Below are positions 24,616 to 34,637 of a stretch of 64,000 nucleotides of DNA, piece after piece. Position numbers and translations under genes: made by a program. The notes beneath the pieces are model-generated. The model searched no databases, was not told where the DNA came from, and saw only the letters and a list, made by a program, of their open reading frames with translations. Source of the stretch: Vibrio inusitatus (GTDB taxonomy: Bacteria; Pseudomonadota; Gammaproteobacteria; Enterobacterales; Vibrionaceae); the NCBI GenBank assembly GCA_024346935.1, contig AP024878.1, positions 1,922,001 to 1,986,000 of the forward strand. Reading direction: 5' to 3'. Each line of letters opens with the position of its first letter. Positions within the stretch are counted from its first letter, which is position 1.

Positions 24616-26049
24616 ATGATTTATTTACAATTCGGCCTCTACCTAGTTCTTATGCTAGGGATAGGCTATTACTCCATGAGAAAAACACACGACAACCAAG
24701 ACTTCATTATTGGTGGTCGTTCACTAGGACCTGTGACTTCCGCTGTTAGTGCGGGTGCATCTGATATGAGTGGCTGGCTGCTATTGGGCCTGCCAGGTGC
24801 AGTATTCGCAAGCGGCTTGGTTGAAGGCGTTTGGATTGGCTTTGGTCTTACTATGGGTGCTTACCTAAACTGGCTTATTGTGGCTCCGCGTCTTCGCATT
24901 GCAACAGAGGCAAGTGATACCGTTACTCTGCCTAGCTTCTTATCAAAACGATTTGAAGACAACTCTGGTCTAATCAAAACTGTTTCAACCCTCGTTATCC
25001 TTTTCTTCTTCACTTTATACGTGGCTTCGGGTTTGAAAGGGGGCACTCTTCTCTTTGCTCATAGCTTTGGTGCGACCGAGGAAGTTGCACTGTATGTAAC
25101 AGCATTCGTAGTCATTTCCTATACCTTTCTTGGCGGTTACATGGCGGTATGTTGGACTGACCTTATTCAAGGCATCTTGATGCTTGCAGCCTTGTTCTTC
25201 TGTATGTTGCTCGGCTATATGGCAATTTCTGATTCAAGCGTTGTCATCACGGACGTGAGACCTGAAGCATTTAAGTTTTCCACCAGCTTTATTACTGGTG
25301 CCTCTCTGGTTGCTTGGGGCTTAGGCTACTTTGGTCAACCACATATCCTTGCTCGCTTCATTGGTATTGATAAAGTGGAGAACATTGGCAAAGCCCGTCG
25401 AATTGGTATCACTTGGATGGTGCTAACTCTAATATTGTCTGTATCGATTGGTCTTATCGGTATTGGTTACGACGCAGCTCATCCATTGGCAACTGTGACT
25501 GGAGAAGGTGGCAACAGCGAACGTATCTTCTTAGCGTTGACTGATGCTTTATTCCATCCTGTATTTGCTGGCTTTATTTTAGCGGCTGTATTAGCAGCTG
25601 TAATGTCTACAGCCGATTCACAACTGCTTGTCCTGACCTCTTCGCTAACAGAAGATATTGGCTTCATTAGCAAGATGGACGAGAAGAAGAAAGAATGGAT
25701 CAGCCGTATGGGTGTTGTTGGATTTGCTGTATTCGCATTAATCATCGCAGCGAACGATGATGGCTCTATTCTTGCTATGGTTGGCTATGCTTGGGGTGGA
25801 TTTGGAGCGGCGTTTGGTCCATTGATGATCTTATCTCTATGCTGGAAAGGAACGACTAAAGCAGGTGCAGTAACCGGTATGATTGTAGGTGCAGTTAGTA
25901 TCTTCGTCGTTAAGAACTACATCTCAATCGAAGGCGAGTATTTCTATGAGCTATTGCCAGCGTTTATTCTATCTTTCATCTCCATTATTGCTGTCAGTAA
26001 AATGACCACAGCACCTTCTGAAGAAACACTAGAAAAATTGAAAATCTAG
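24616..26049 (+). CDS. putP: Sodium/proline symporter
   Basis: 477 residues, sodium:solute symporter family, about 13 membrane helices. Family features include DFIIGGRSLGPVTSAVSAGASDMSGWLLLG near the N-terminus (sodium-binding region) and AAVMSTADSQLLVLTSSLTED. It brings L-proline into the cell with sodium, for use as a nutrient or osmoprotectant. Not in an operon here. No putA lies nearby, so the main role may be osmotic, but that is inference. Confidence 0.92.
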   Translation: MIYLQFGLYLVLMLGIGYYSMRKTHDNQDFIIGGRSLGPVTSAVSAGASDMSGWLLLGLPGAVFASGLVEGVWIGFGLTMGAYLNWLIVAPRLRIATEASDTVTLPSFLSKRFEDNSGLIKTVSTLVILFFFTLYVASGLKGGTLLFAHSFGATEEVALYVTAFVVISYTFLGGYMAVCWTDLIQGILMLAALFFCMLLGYMAISDSSVVITDVRPEAFKFSTSFITGASLVAWGLGYFGQPHILARFIGIDKVENIGKARRIGITWMVLTLILSVSIGLIGIGYDAAHPLATVTGEGGNSERIFLALTDALFHPVFAGFILAAVLAAVMSTADSQLLVLTSSLTEDIGFISKMDEKKKEWISRMGVVGFAVFALIIAANDDGSILAMVGYAWGGFGAAFGPLMILSLCWKGTTKAGAVTGMIVGAVSIFVVKNYISIEGEYFYELLPAFILSFISIIAVSKMTTAPSEETLEKLKI

Positions 26050-26063
26050 TCTAAATAAAACTC

Positions 26064-26097
26064 AAAAAGCGAGGCTGAAATAGTCTCGCTTTTTTTA
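26064..26097 (+). terminator. Terminator after putP
   Basis: AAAAAGCGAG / CTCGCTTTTTTT stem-loop with T run, 15 bases after putP. It is symmetrical enough to work for the convergent regulator gene too. Confidence 0.85.
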
Positions 26098-26119
26098 TGT
26101 GCGACCAACAATCTTTGTT

Positions 26120-26587
26120 CTAAACACCACTTAAAGGCAGCTCAGTCGTGTACTTAATAGATTCCATCGCAAAGGTTGAGGTCACATTGGATATTCCTGC
26201 GACCGAATTCACCAAGGTCTTGTAGAAATTATCAAAGCTCTGCATATCCTTTGCCAATACCTTAAGCATATAGTCATAGTCTCCAGCCATTCGATAGAAC
26301 TCCATCACCTGTTCAAACTCAGAAACCGTATCCACAAACTGCTGATACCACTCATGAGAGTGGTCACTCGTTTTTATTAATACAAAGGCGGTAAAGGAGA
26401 GCCCCAATTTTTCAGGATCTAGAAGTGCCACTCTATTTTGAATAACCCCATCTTGTTCCAGTCGTTTGAGTCTTTTCCAGCATGGCGTTGTGGTCAAATT
26501 TACCGCTTCGGCAAGATCTGCGAGCGACACAGTGGCGTCTTTTTGCAGCATCGCCAGTAACGTTTTGTCTATTCTATCCAGACTCAT
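26120..26587 (-). CDS. Lrp/AsnC family transcriptional regulator
   Basis: About 155 residues. N-terminal helix-turn-helix ([43 protein letters not shown]) and C-terminal RAM/effector domain ([43 protein letters not shown]). The ATG at 26587 is preferred to a GTG 15 bases upstream. It is divergent from a PLP-dependent cysteine-synthase-like enzyme, which it probably controls. In E. coli a similar regulator (DecR) controls cysteine detoxification. The effector is unknown. Confidence 0.92.
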   Translation of the reverse strand: MSLDRIDKTLLAMLQKDATVSLADLAEAVNLTTTPCWKRLKRLEQDGVIQNRVALLDPEKLGLSFTAFVLIKTSDHSHEWYQQFVDTVSEFEQVMEFYRMAGDYDYMLKVLAKDMQSFDNFYKTLVNSVAGISNVTSTFAMESIKYTTELPLSGV

Positions 26588-26716
26588 TTCATTAAACTCC
26601 ACTTAAAGAGAAAATTTTTCTACATTTTAGATTAAACGCTGCATTAATGGGTAAGTTTTTCTCATCAGTAAGGGGTAAATTAACTGCATTCGCTCAAAAG
26701 CATCAGGAATCTCATC

Positions 26717-27781
26717 ATGAACACTGAATCTACTTGTAATAACAGTTGGATCAATCGCGCTATTCAAATCATTGAATCTGACTATCAACGCTCTGCCGAC
26801 ACTCACCTTATTAAACTCGACGTCGAAGAGTTTCCCGGTATTGATATCTACCTGAAGGATGAAAGTACGCACCCAACCGGTTCTCTTAAGCATCGTCTTG
26901 CCCGTTCACTATTCTTGTATGCACTATGTAACGGTTGGATTGGTCCTAAAACACCAATCATTGAGTCTTCTTCAGGAAGCACTGCGGTATCTGAGGCTTA
27001 TTTCGCACGCTTACTAGGTCTACCGTTTATTGCGGTTATGCCAAAAGGCACAGCAAAGAAAAAGATTGAGCAAATTGAATTCTACGGCGGTAAGGCTCAC
27101 CTTGTTGAACGCTCTGATGAGATCTATGCAGAATCACATCGTTTAGCTAATGAGTTAGGCGGTCACTATATGGATCAGTTTACCTATGCAGAGCGTGCTA
27201 CTGACTGGCGAGGTAACAACAACATCGCCAACTCTATCTTCGGTCAAATGAAAATGGAACAGCACCCAATTCCAAAGTGGATTGTAATGAGCCCGGGTAC
27301 GGGTGGCACCTCGGCAACCATTGGTCGCTTCATTCGCTATCAGCAATGCGAGACAAAACTTTGTGTTGTAGACCCTGAGCATTCGGTTTTCTACGATTAC
27401 TACCTATCACGGGATGCGAAGATTACCTTAGATCGTGGCAGCAACATTGAAGGTATTGGTCGCCCTCGTGTCGAACCAAGCTTTATTCCTGGTGTGGTTG
27501 ATGAAATGTTCAAAGTGCCTGATGCACACTCTATAGTTACTATGCAATGGCTAGAAGAAAAACTTGGTCGCAAAGTCGGACCGTCTACTGGTACTAATTT
27601 GTACGGCGTTTTCCAGCTAGCAAGAAAGATGCAAGATAATGGTGAAACCGGTTCTATTGTCACTCTATTGTGTGACAGTGGAGAGCGATATCTGGATACT
27701 TACTACAATCCGCAATGGGTTAAAGAGACCATTGGCGACATCAGCATCAGTCGTGATCATCTGCTCACACTACTGGCGTAA
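26717..27781 (+). CDS. PLP-dependent cysteine synthase family enzyme
   Basis: 354 residues, fold type II PLP enzyme. The Schiff-base Lys is Lys58 in [12 protein letters not shown], the cofactor-phosphate loop is [11 protein letters not shown], and the substrate loop is [13 protein letters not shown]. The class includes cysteine synthase, cystathionine beta-synthase and cysteine desulfhydrase. The divergent Lrp-type regulator suggests an amino-acid-induced degradative role, such as cysteine breakdown, but the reaction is not fixed by sequence. It is transcribed alone and has its own terminator. Confidence 0.88.
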   Translation: MNTESTCNNSWINRAIQIIESDYQRSADTHLIKLDVEEFPGIDIYLKDESTHPTGSLKHRLARSLFLYALCNGWIGPKTPIIESSSGSTAVSEAYFARLLGLPFIAVMPKGTAKKKIEQIEFYGGKAHLVERSDEIYAESHRLANELGGHYMDQFTYAERATDWRGNNNIANSIFGQMKMEQHPIPKWIVMSPGTGGTSATIGRFIRYQQCETKLCVVDPEHSVFYDYYLSRDAKITLDRGSNIEGIGRPRVEPSFIPGVVDEMFKVPDAHSIVTMQWLEEKLGRKVGPSTGTNLYGVFQLARKMQDNGETGSIVTLLCDSGERYLDTYYNPQWVKETIGDISISRDHLLTLLA

Positions 27782-27840
27782 CCTCATCAGTTTGCATTAG
27801 CCCACTGATATCAGATTATATGCAACAAAGCCTGAACAAA

Positions 27841-27884
27841 AAGGATAGGATTTTAACTAGAAATAGATAAGCTCCTATCCTTTT
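27841..27884 (+). terminator. Terminator after the PLP enzyme gene
   Basis: Perfect 10-bp stem AAGGATAGGA / TCCTATCCTT with a 22-nt loop and a TTTT run. Confidence 0.7.
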
Positions 27885-27934
27885 GTTGTATCCTTAAACC
27901 ATGATTCAAACACTTGAGTTTATCTAAAGGTACA

Positions 27935-29560
27935 ATGCTGCAAATTGAGCTTCCTGAAGGTTATTACCATCACAATTTCAATACCCTAATTGAGCATGCC
28001 AAAGAACACTATCCTGATTTGTTGCACTCTGAAGAGCAGCAGTGGATAAAGGATTATTATTCTCTCGATATAGAGGCACAGCGATTACTCGTTCGTTTGT
28101 ATTCAAGAAAGGGAGAATGGTTTCGCAGTGACAAATTAAACTACGCAGAAATCCCAGATTTAAACTCAGCTATAGAGAAGCTTGCAAACCATAGCTTTAT
28201 CTCCATCCCAGATGTCATAAATACCGAAATTCTGTGTCACTCCGTACTCACAAAGCCAGAGCTTCTTAGGTTATTTCCACAACTAAGCAAATCCTTACCT
28301 AAACCAAACCTTGTAAAACAAGCCTGTGAAGAATGTACTGAATTTACCACCCACCCGCTTGATTTTACCTTGATACACCTAGAGCACAGCGTCTTCCTTC
28401 GCACATTAACCACACTGTTTTTTGCCAATGCACGGCAGGATTTAAGTCAATTTGTTCTTAGCGACCTAGGGCTTCATCAATTTGAGCAGTACAACCTAAG
28501 CAAAGAACTGCGCTTTTTTAATCACCGAGTTGAGGTCGAACAATTGCTATCGCTGGCACAAATTAGCGATCGCTACTATCAAATAGACAAGTCAGCTTCT
28601 AGGGCGCAAAAGCTTGAATTTTTGTCGGGACTACTTGACGCTATGCCAACAGAACTAGAGCATTCTTATGTAGTTAGGCAATATCAACGATTAACCAATA
28701 GCCTTGCTCGTGATTTTGAGCGCTTACAAGACTACGACAAAGCACTGCCATTATTTGAGCAAACCAATCTCTCCCCTTCAAGAGAGCGTAGAGTACGTAT
28801 GCTAATTAAACGTGACATGTTAAATGAGGCTAAAAAGCTTGTAGAGCAAATGCTAGAAACGCCTCTAGATGAGCCCGAGCATGAGGTAGCACTGCGATTG
28901 CATCAACAGATAAAACGTAAACTCGGCATCAAGACGACAGCGCCTCCTAAACCAACCATTGCGTCATACCATATTCAGCTCGATCTCACCGCCATGAGGG
29001 TTGAATCCGCTGTAGCTCAAAGTCTAGAGCAGGCCGGCTGGCAACCCTACTTTCTTGAAAATACCTTTCTAACAGGCTTGTTTGGTCTCGCGTTTTGGGA
29101 CGTGATATATGCGCCAATTGAAGGTGCCTTTTTAAATGCCTATCAGGTTGGGCCAAAGGATCTTTACACACCTCAATTTATCGAAAAACGGCAGCACCTA
29201 ATTAAGACTCGGATGAAGGAATTACAGCAGTTAGGTTTTATTGAGCTAGAAAGAGTCTATCAAGATAAGCTAGGTCTCACTAACCCCTTTGTACATTGGT
29301 CAATGTTTGATATGGAGGTAATTCAACACGTGAAGCTCTGTTTTAGTATGGAACAGTTACTAGGGTTATTTGAGGTAATACTGGGTGATATTCGAAGCTT
29401 TAGAACCGGCATGCCTGACCTCATTGCTTTTAAAGACAGTGACTATCGCTGGATTGAAGTAAAAGGGCCGGGAGATAAGTTGCAAGACAACCAAATTCGC
29501 TGGTTTAAGCAGTTTACAAGACTCGGTATCAAAGCAGAGGTTTGTTATGTAAATCATTAG
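27935..29560 (+). CDS. VRR-NUC domain nuclease (FAN1-like)
   Basis: About 541 residues. An N-terminal FAN1-like helical region (SIPDVINTEILCHSVLTKPELLRLFP) is followed by a helical-repeat middle, and the C-terminal VRR-NUC nuclease domain has the PD-(D/E)XK motif: Pro-Asp in GMPDLIAFKDSD and Glu-Lys in WIEVKGPGDKLQDNQIRWF. FAN1 family nucleases cut 5' flaps and process interstrand crosslinks. The start at 27935 has a ribosome site (AAAGG) 5 bases upstream, against a TTG 21 bases earlier. The protein should act in the cytoplasm on DNA. Confidence 0.9.
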   Translation: MLQIELPEGYYHHNFNTLIEHAKEHYPDLLHSEEQQWIKDYYSLDIEAQRLLVRLYSRKGEWFRSDKLNYAEIPDLNSAIEKLANHSFISIPDVINTEILCHSVLTKPELLRLFPQLSKSLPKPNLVKQACEECTEFTTHPLDFTLIHLEHSVFLRTLTTLFFANARQDLSQFVLSDLGLHQFEQYNLSKELRFFNHRVEVEQLLSLAQISDRYYQIDKSASRAQKLEFLSGLLDAMPTELEHSYVVRQYQRLTNSLARDFERLQDYDKALPLFEQTNLSPSRERRVRMLIKRDMLNEAKKLVEQMLETPLDEPEHEVALRLHQQIKRKLGIKTTAPPKPTIASYHIQLDLTAMRVESAVAQSLEQAGWQPYFLENTFLTGLFGLAFWDVIYAPIEGAFLNAYQVGPKDLYTPQFIEKRQHLIKTRMKELQQLGFIELERVYQDKLGLTNPFVHWSMFDMEVIQHVKLCFSMEQLLGLFEVILGDIRSFRTGMPDLIAFKDSDYRWIEVKGPGDKLQDNQIRWFKQFTRLGIKAEVCYVNH

Positions 29561-29592
29561 CTCTCTAACGCTACCTTACCTAAGAGAGCTAA
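29557..29592. terminator. Stem-loop between convergent genes
   Basis: TTAGCTCTCT / AGAGAGCTAA perfect 10-bp stem with a 16-nt loop, starting at the stop codon of the VRR-NUC gene. There is no strong T run, so termination is possible but not certain. Confidence 0.55.
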
Positions 29593-29601
29593 TGAGCATT
29601 G

Positions 29602-29919
29602 TTATTTCTTGTCTTTCGCCTCGAATGCGGCAAGTTGCTCTGGTGTAGCAGGCAACTGATGATTCTGCTTCCACTCATTATAAGTCATACCGTACACTCG
29701 CATGCGAGCATCATCGATATCAAGGTCTAAGCCACTATCTTTTGCTTCAGCGACATACCACTTGCTGAAACAGTTACGGCAAAACCCAGCCAGAATCATT
29801 AAATCGATGTTCTGCACATCCTTATTGTTGTCTAAATGAGCCAGTAGACGACGAAATACTGCAGCATCCAGTTTGTCCTGCTCTTCTTGAGACAGTTGTT
29901 GATGTTTTACCTGAGTCAA
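29602..29919 (-). CDS. DUF1244 family protein
   Basis: 105 residues with the DUF1244 core (AAVFRRLLAHLDNNKDVQNIDLMILAGFCRNCFSKWY, then ARMRVYGMTYNEWK). Conserved in proteobacteria, small, soluble, function unknown. The CRNC pair of Cys residues in the conserved part is characteristic and could bind metal. It is convergent with the nuclease gene. Confidence 0.88.
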   Translation of the reverse strand: MTQVKHQQLSQEEQDKLDAAVFRRLLAHLDNNKDVQNIDLMILAGFCRNCFSKWYVAEAKDSGLDLDIDDARMRVYGMTYNEWKQNHQLPATPEQLAAFEAKDKK

Positions 29920-30083
29920 TGTTCTTCTCCTTAAACAACACTAGATAACGTTTTTGATATTTATAGAAACCTAGTTGTAATATAACTGTTAAGCTTATGA
30001 TGTAAATACACTTTCGAACAGTTTGTTATTTATCTAAGCTAAGTATCGATAATGTTAATACTAACACGTAATCAAGGATGACT

Positions 30084-30641
30084 ATGAACAAGCTACGCCT
30101 CTTTAGCTTAATACCCGCAACCCTACTTTCACTGTCTGCTTCCGCTGCGGGTAATAATTCATTTTTTCTCGGTGTCGGAGATGTTGGCTTCTCTCCAGAC
30201 GGTGATTCAACCGATAGCTTCTCCAGTCCAAGCTTTATTATCGGCGGGGGACAATCCTTCAACGAGCACCTCAGCATGGAAGGCTTCTTTCGCTATTCCG
30301 AAGCCTCTGATGATGCAGAGACCTATGAGATTAATTACTACGAGTTAGGATTATCCTTATTGCTATCAACCGGCGAATTAGGCGATACGCCACTGGAGAT
30401 CTTTGGCCGTACTAGTGCCATTGCGACCAACATCCAAGGTCATGATACGAGTAATGGGTCCAGAGAAGATATTGGCGATACTACCGGTGGTGTGTTTACA
30501 GTTGGTGCGGGATTGCAGTGGAATATCAACACTGATTACTGGCTACGTGCAGAATACATTTATGGTTACGCAAATTCTGGTGTTGGCAAATACGATGCAG
30601 ACTATGATGGTTTACAAATAAGCCTTGGACTCGATTTTTAG
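30084..30641 (+). CDS. Outer-membrane beta-barrel protein
   Basis: 185 residues with signal peptide (MNKLRLFSLIPATLLSLSASA). The mature part has eight or so amphipathic strands with alternating polar and aromatic residues and ends in LQISLGLDF, with terminal Phe, as for OmpA/OmpW-size barrels. The ATG at 30084 is preferred because an ATG six bases earlier overlaps the AAGGA ribosome site. Substrate or partner unknown. Confidence 0.8.
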   Translation: MNKLRLFSLIPATLLSLSASAAGNNSFFLGVGDVGFSPDGDSTDSFSSPSFIIGGGQSFNEHLSMEGFFRYSEASDDAETYEINYYELGLSLLLSTGELGDTPLEIFGRTSAIATNIQGHDTSNGSREDIGDTTGGVFTVGAGLQWNINTDYWLRAEYIYGYANSGVGKYDADYDGLQISLGLDF

Positions 30642-30667
30642 CGATATGGCATCTAAAGAGTAGCGAA

Positions 30668-31471
30668 ATGATGACCGACCCAAGACCACCTAACTCAACA
30701 CCTCTCCCCACTATAGAGCTTGAGTATAAAGGGCCTTTAGACTGGCCCTTTATGCTGGGGTTTTACCAAAGAAGAACCATTGAGCATATCGAGATAATTG
30801 ATGAGAACCACTACTCTCGGCATGCCTTGATAAACAACCAACCTATTTGGTTTCGACTTACTCAGAATCATCCTCAATCCCTCACTCTAGAGTACGATAT
30901 TGCTACTGATACGCAGCTTCAACCTCTTGTTACCAAGCTGAGGAGGATGTTTGATCTTGATGCGGATATCGACGTGATTGAAGCTCACCTTAATGCTCTT
31001 GAGCCTAGTCTTGTCAAAAAAACAGGCATTCGCATACCTGGAGTTTGGAGTTCATGGGAAGCTGGAGTTAGGGCTGTACTTGGGCAGCAAGTCTCTGTCA
31101 CTGCCGCCATTACTCACTTAAACAGATTAACCAAACAACTGACCGGCTTTGCACATTTCCCTAGTCCCGAATTAGTCGCAAGTGCAGACCTATCTTTTTT
31201 AAAGATGCCTCAACGTCGGAAAGATTCTCTTAGTTCCCTTGCCCAATTCGTAGTTGACCATCCAAGTGTATCGCCCAATGAATGGCTGTCAATTAAAGGT
31301 ATTGGTCCCTGGACTGTGCAATATGTTCAACTACGTGGACTGTCAGAGCGAGACTGCTTCCTCAGTGGCGACTTAGTGGTGAAAAAGGCATTAGCTAATT
31401 TTTCTAGGCTTGATGAAGATGCAGTACACCCCTACGGGAGTTACGCCACTTTTCATCTATGGAATCAATAA
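30668..31471 (+). CDS. DNA-3-methyladenine glycosylase II-like (AlkA family)
   Basis: 267 residues. An N-terminal AlkA-type beta domain is followed by the HhH-GPD glycosylase domain, with the helix-hairpin-helix SIKGIGPWTVQYVQLRGL and the catalytic Asp of FLSGDLVVKKAL at about residue 235. It removes alkylated bases from DNA. It lies 26 bases after the barrel-protein gene and may be co-transcribed with it. There is no N-terminal Ada-like extension. Confidence 0.9.
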   Translation: MMTDPRPPNSTPLPTIELEYKGPLDWPFMLGFYQRRTIEHIEIIDENHYSRHALINNQPIWFRLTQNHPQSLTLEYDIATDTQLQPLVTKLRRMFDLDADIDVIEAHLNALEPSLVKKTGIRIPGVWSSWEAGVRAVLGQQVSVTAAITHLNRLTKQLTGFAHFPSPELVASADLSFLKMPQRRKDSLSSLAQFVVDHPSVSPNEWLSIKGIGPWTVQYVQLRGLSERDCFLSGDLVVKKALANFSRLDEDAVHPYGSYATFHLWNQ

Positions 31472-31499
31472 GCCAGACCCGAGGTTCTGGATCTGGCTT
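31470..31499 (+). terminator. Terminator after the AlkA-like gene
   Basis: Stem AAGCCAGA / TCTGGCTT with a 14-nt loop that itself contains a small CC/GG stem, directly at the stop codon. A short T run follows. Confidence 0.6.
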
Positions 31500-31526
31500 A
31501 GTTAGTTAAGTCATAAATTCAATTAT

Positions 31527-34500
31527 TTAGTGGCTAATACGTCCCTTGGTATCGTGTTCAAGATCTTGATTTAGCATCTCTTCTACATGACCAGGTGACT
31601 GAGTTTTTATCGACAGAAGTCGGTACATTGCAGGGATAACAAACAAGGTCACTAAACTTGCAAACGCCATACCAAAGAAGATAACGGTACCCACCGCGAT
31701 ACGACTCTCGTAGCCAGCACCCGTTGATAAAATCAATGGGATTGCACCGGCAAGAGTAGTAAAGGCCGTCATCATGATAGGTCTTAAACGGCGCGCCGAG
31801 GCATCGATGATCGCTTGCTCAAACTCAACTCCTTTATCTCTAAGTTGGTTAGCAAACTCTACAATCAAGATACCGTTCTTGGTCACCATACCAATCAGCA
31901 TGATCATGCCAATTTGACTGTATACATTTAGCCCTTGAGACATGATCACTAACCCAAGGAAGCCACCAAAGATACCCATAGGCACAGTGAACATTACCAC
32001 TAACGGGTTGATGAAACTCTCAAACTGAGCGGCTAATACCAAGTACGCCACCAGCAGTGCTAACGCAAACACAATCAAGATAGAAGATTGGTTCTCTTTG
32101 AAATCTTTGGACTCACCCGAATAGTTAATCGAAATGTCACTAGGCAAAACTTCAATAGCTTTCTGATCTAAAAAGTCCAATGCGTCACCTAAAGTCGCCC
32201 CCTCTTTTAGGTTAGCTTTAACGGTGATGGACTTCTGTTTGTTGTAGTGCGACAAACGAATGGCGGAGGCAATCTCTTCCACCTTAGTAATGGAATCTAA
32301 GGTCACCAACTCACCGCTACCCGTGCGCATATAAATCTGACTCAGATCTGTGATGTTATTAAAGCGATTCTCATCACCGCGTAGATAGACATCATATTCT
32401 TCACCGCGGTCAACATACGTTGTCTCAGTTTTGCCCCCTAGCATGATCTCCAAAGTATCGGAAATATCGCTTTGAGTAATACCAAGCTCCGCAGCACGAT
32501 CTTTGTCAATAGATACCACAAGCTCTGGTGTTTTTTCAGAGTAGTCGGTGCTCGCGCCATCCATAAACGGGCTGTCGTCCGCTTCATTCTTTAAGATTTC
32601 CGCCCATTTCTCCAGCTCACTATAATCAGGACCGCCAAGAACGAACTGCACCGGTTCACTAGAACCGCCTCTAAAGCCAGGCAAGAATGGGTAGATACGT
32701 ACATCCGCAATATCGCCAAGGGCTTTTCGTACAACCCCCAATGCTTCATTTGCGGATTGGTCTCGTTCTTCCCAATCCTCTAAGATCATGATGACAAAGC
32801 CCGTTTGGTCGCCTGCATTCCCGCCAAAAGCGGGTGATTGAATTGAGAATGATTTAAGCAATCCTTGCCCCAGTAGAGGTAACAGGCGAGTCTCAATGAT
32901 GTCCATATTGACTGCCATGCGGTTATAACTTGTCGCGTCTGCGCCTCGGGCAAAGGCAAAGATCACACCGCGATCTTCTTGTGGTGTTAATTGTGCTGGC
33001 ACATGATTCATAAGTTGATATGAACCGCCTACACAGGCAAGGATAACAACAGGCGCAGCCCATCTAAGCTTTAACGCTACGATAAGTACACGTCGATAGC
33101 CTCGTTCGAGCTTCTTAAATAAAAACTCTACACCGCGATTGAATCGATTTGGTTTCACATTAGCGGATAGAATTTTACTGCCGAGTACTGGTGTCAAGGT
33201 CAAAGCAATCAGTGAAGAGAATATGACAGACATTGCTAACAGAACTGAGAACTCAGTGAACAGCAAGCCCACCATGCCGTCCATGAAGGAAATCGGCAGG
33301 AATACCATCACCAACACTAGTGTAGTTGCAACAACGGCAAAGCCTACCTCTCGCGTACCTTTATAGGCCGCAAGTAAAGGCGTTTCACCGCGCTCAATAT
33401 GGTGGAAGATATTTTCAACAACTACAATGGCATCATCTACCACCAAACCAATGGATAAGATCAACGCCATTAGCGTGATAAGGTTAATACTAAAACCAAA
33501 GTAATAAGCGGCAATAAATGAAGAGATTAGCGATACCGGCACCGTTACCGCTGGGATCAACGTCGCTCTTGCTTGACCGATAAAGATATACAGCACCAGC
33601 ACCACAAGGCCGCCAGTGATAAACAAGGTATTGTAAACCTCGGAAATAGAACGATCGATAAACACTGTCGAGTCGTAATCTACCGCCAAGCGCGTCCCCT
33701 CAGGTAAGAACTTTTGAATGTCATCGACCTGTTTGTGAACCGCTGTCGCCACATCCAAAGGGTTGGCATCCGATTGAGGTACGATCCCCAAACTCACGTT
33801 AACCACACCATCACTTCTAAAGGTGGAGTCTTCGTTTTTAGCGCCGAGGTAAACGTCCGCAACATCTTTTAGATAGATTGGAGTGCCGTCTGCAGCCCTT
33901 CTTACGACCAAATAATCAAAATCTTCCGCGCTGTTATAAGTACGATCGGTTCGCACCGACATAACGATGGCATCGTTTCGTACTTGACCACCCGGACTTT
34001 CAATATTTTCAGAGCGCAATGCCGAGGTAATATCCGCTGTCGTCACCGCTCTACCTGCCATTAGGACGGGCTTGAGCTTAACGTACATCACCTTATACAA
34101 ACCGCCTGAAACCTGCACCGAACTGACGCCGGAGATAAGGCTAAAGCGGTCGAGTAAGACGCGGTCAACATAGTCGGTAAGCTCGGTCCTATCTAAAAAG
34201 TCGGAACTTAAATTGATGTAGATAGAGGCTTCACCACTGCCATTATTTTTGTAAACGGTCGGTGTATCAGACTCATCTGGTAGCTGATTTTGAGCCCTTG
34301 CCACTGCATCACGTACGTCACTGACTCCCGTGTTGAGGTCATACCCTAAATCAAACACCACGGTAATACGTGAGAAACCATTTCGAGTGGTGGAGGTAAT
34401 TTCGTCGATACCACTGATGCCTGATAATTGATCTTCAATAACAGAGGTTATCTGGCTTTCAATAATGGTTGCTGAGGCACCATCGTAGCGAGTGTTAATA

Positions 34501-34637
34501 GAAACTACAGAGCTTTCAATATCTGGCATCTCTCGTACAGCAAGCTTTGAAAATGAGACAATACCAAACACACACAGCAATAAGCTCAGAACTATAGCGG
34601 CAACAGGGCGTTTAACCGAAATGTCAGATAACAGCAT
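31527..34637 (-). CDS. RND family multidrug efflux permease
   Basis: 1036 residues, AcrB-like inner-membrane transporter with 12 membrane helices and two large periplasmic loops. The proton-relay motif GLVVDDAIVVVENIF in helix 4 carries the paired Asp residues, and the N-terminus (VAAIVLSLLLCVFGIVSFSKLAVREMPDIESS) is typical. It uses the proton gradient to pump drugs or other toxic compounds. It starts on the stop codon of the adaptor gene (TAATG overlap). No outer-membrane factor is encoded nearby, so TolC would be the partner. The specific Vex name cannot be assigned safely. Confidence 0.95.
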   Translation of the reverse strand: MLLSDISVKRPVAAIVLSLLLCVFGIVSFSKLAVREMPDIESSVVSINTRYDGASATIIESQITSVIEDQLSGISGIDEITSTTRNGFSRITVVFDLGYDLNTGVSDVRDAVARAQNQLPDESDTPTVYKNNGSGEASIYINLSSDFLDRTELTDYVDRVLLDRFSLISGVSSVQVSGGLYKVMYVKLKPVLMAGRAVTTADITSALRSENIESPGGQVRNDAIVMSVRTDRTYNSAEDFDYLVVRRAADGTPIYLKDVADVYLGAKNEDSTFRSDGVVNVSLGIVPQSDANPLDVATAVHKQVDDIQKFLPEGTRLAVDYDSTVFIDRSISEVYNTLFITGGLVVLVLYIFIGQARATLIPAVTVPVSLISSFIAAYYFGFSINLITLMALILSIGLVVDDAIVVVENIFHHIERGETPLLAAYKGTREVGFAVVATTLVLVMVFLPISFMDGMVGLLFTEFSVLLAMSVIFSSLIALTLTPVLGSKILSANVKPNRFNRGVEFLFKKLERGYRRVLIVALKLRWAAPVVILACVGGSYQLMNHVPAQLTPQEDRGVIFAFARGADATSYNRMAVNMDIIETRLLPLLGQGLLKSFSIQSPAFGGNAGDQTGFVIMILEDWEERDQSANEALGVVRKALGDIADVRIYPFLPGFRGGSSEPVQFVLGGPDYSELEKWAEILKNEADDSPFMDGASTDYSEKTPELVVSIDKDRAAELGITQSDISDTLEIMLGGKTETTYVDRGEEYDVYLRGDENRFNNITDLSQIYMRTGSGELVTLDSITKVEEIASAIRLSHYNKQKSITVKANLKEGATLGDALDFLDQKAIEVLPSDISINYSGESKDFKENQSSILIVFALALLVAYLVLAAQFESFINPLVVMFTVPMGIFGGFLGLVIMSQGLNVYSQIGMIMLIGMVTKNGILIVEFANQLRDKGVEFEQAIIDASARRLRPIMMTAFTTLAGAIPLILSTGAGYESRIAVGTVIFFGMAFASLVTLFVIPAMYRLLSIKTQSPGHVEEMLNQDLEHDTKGRISH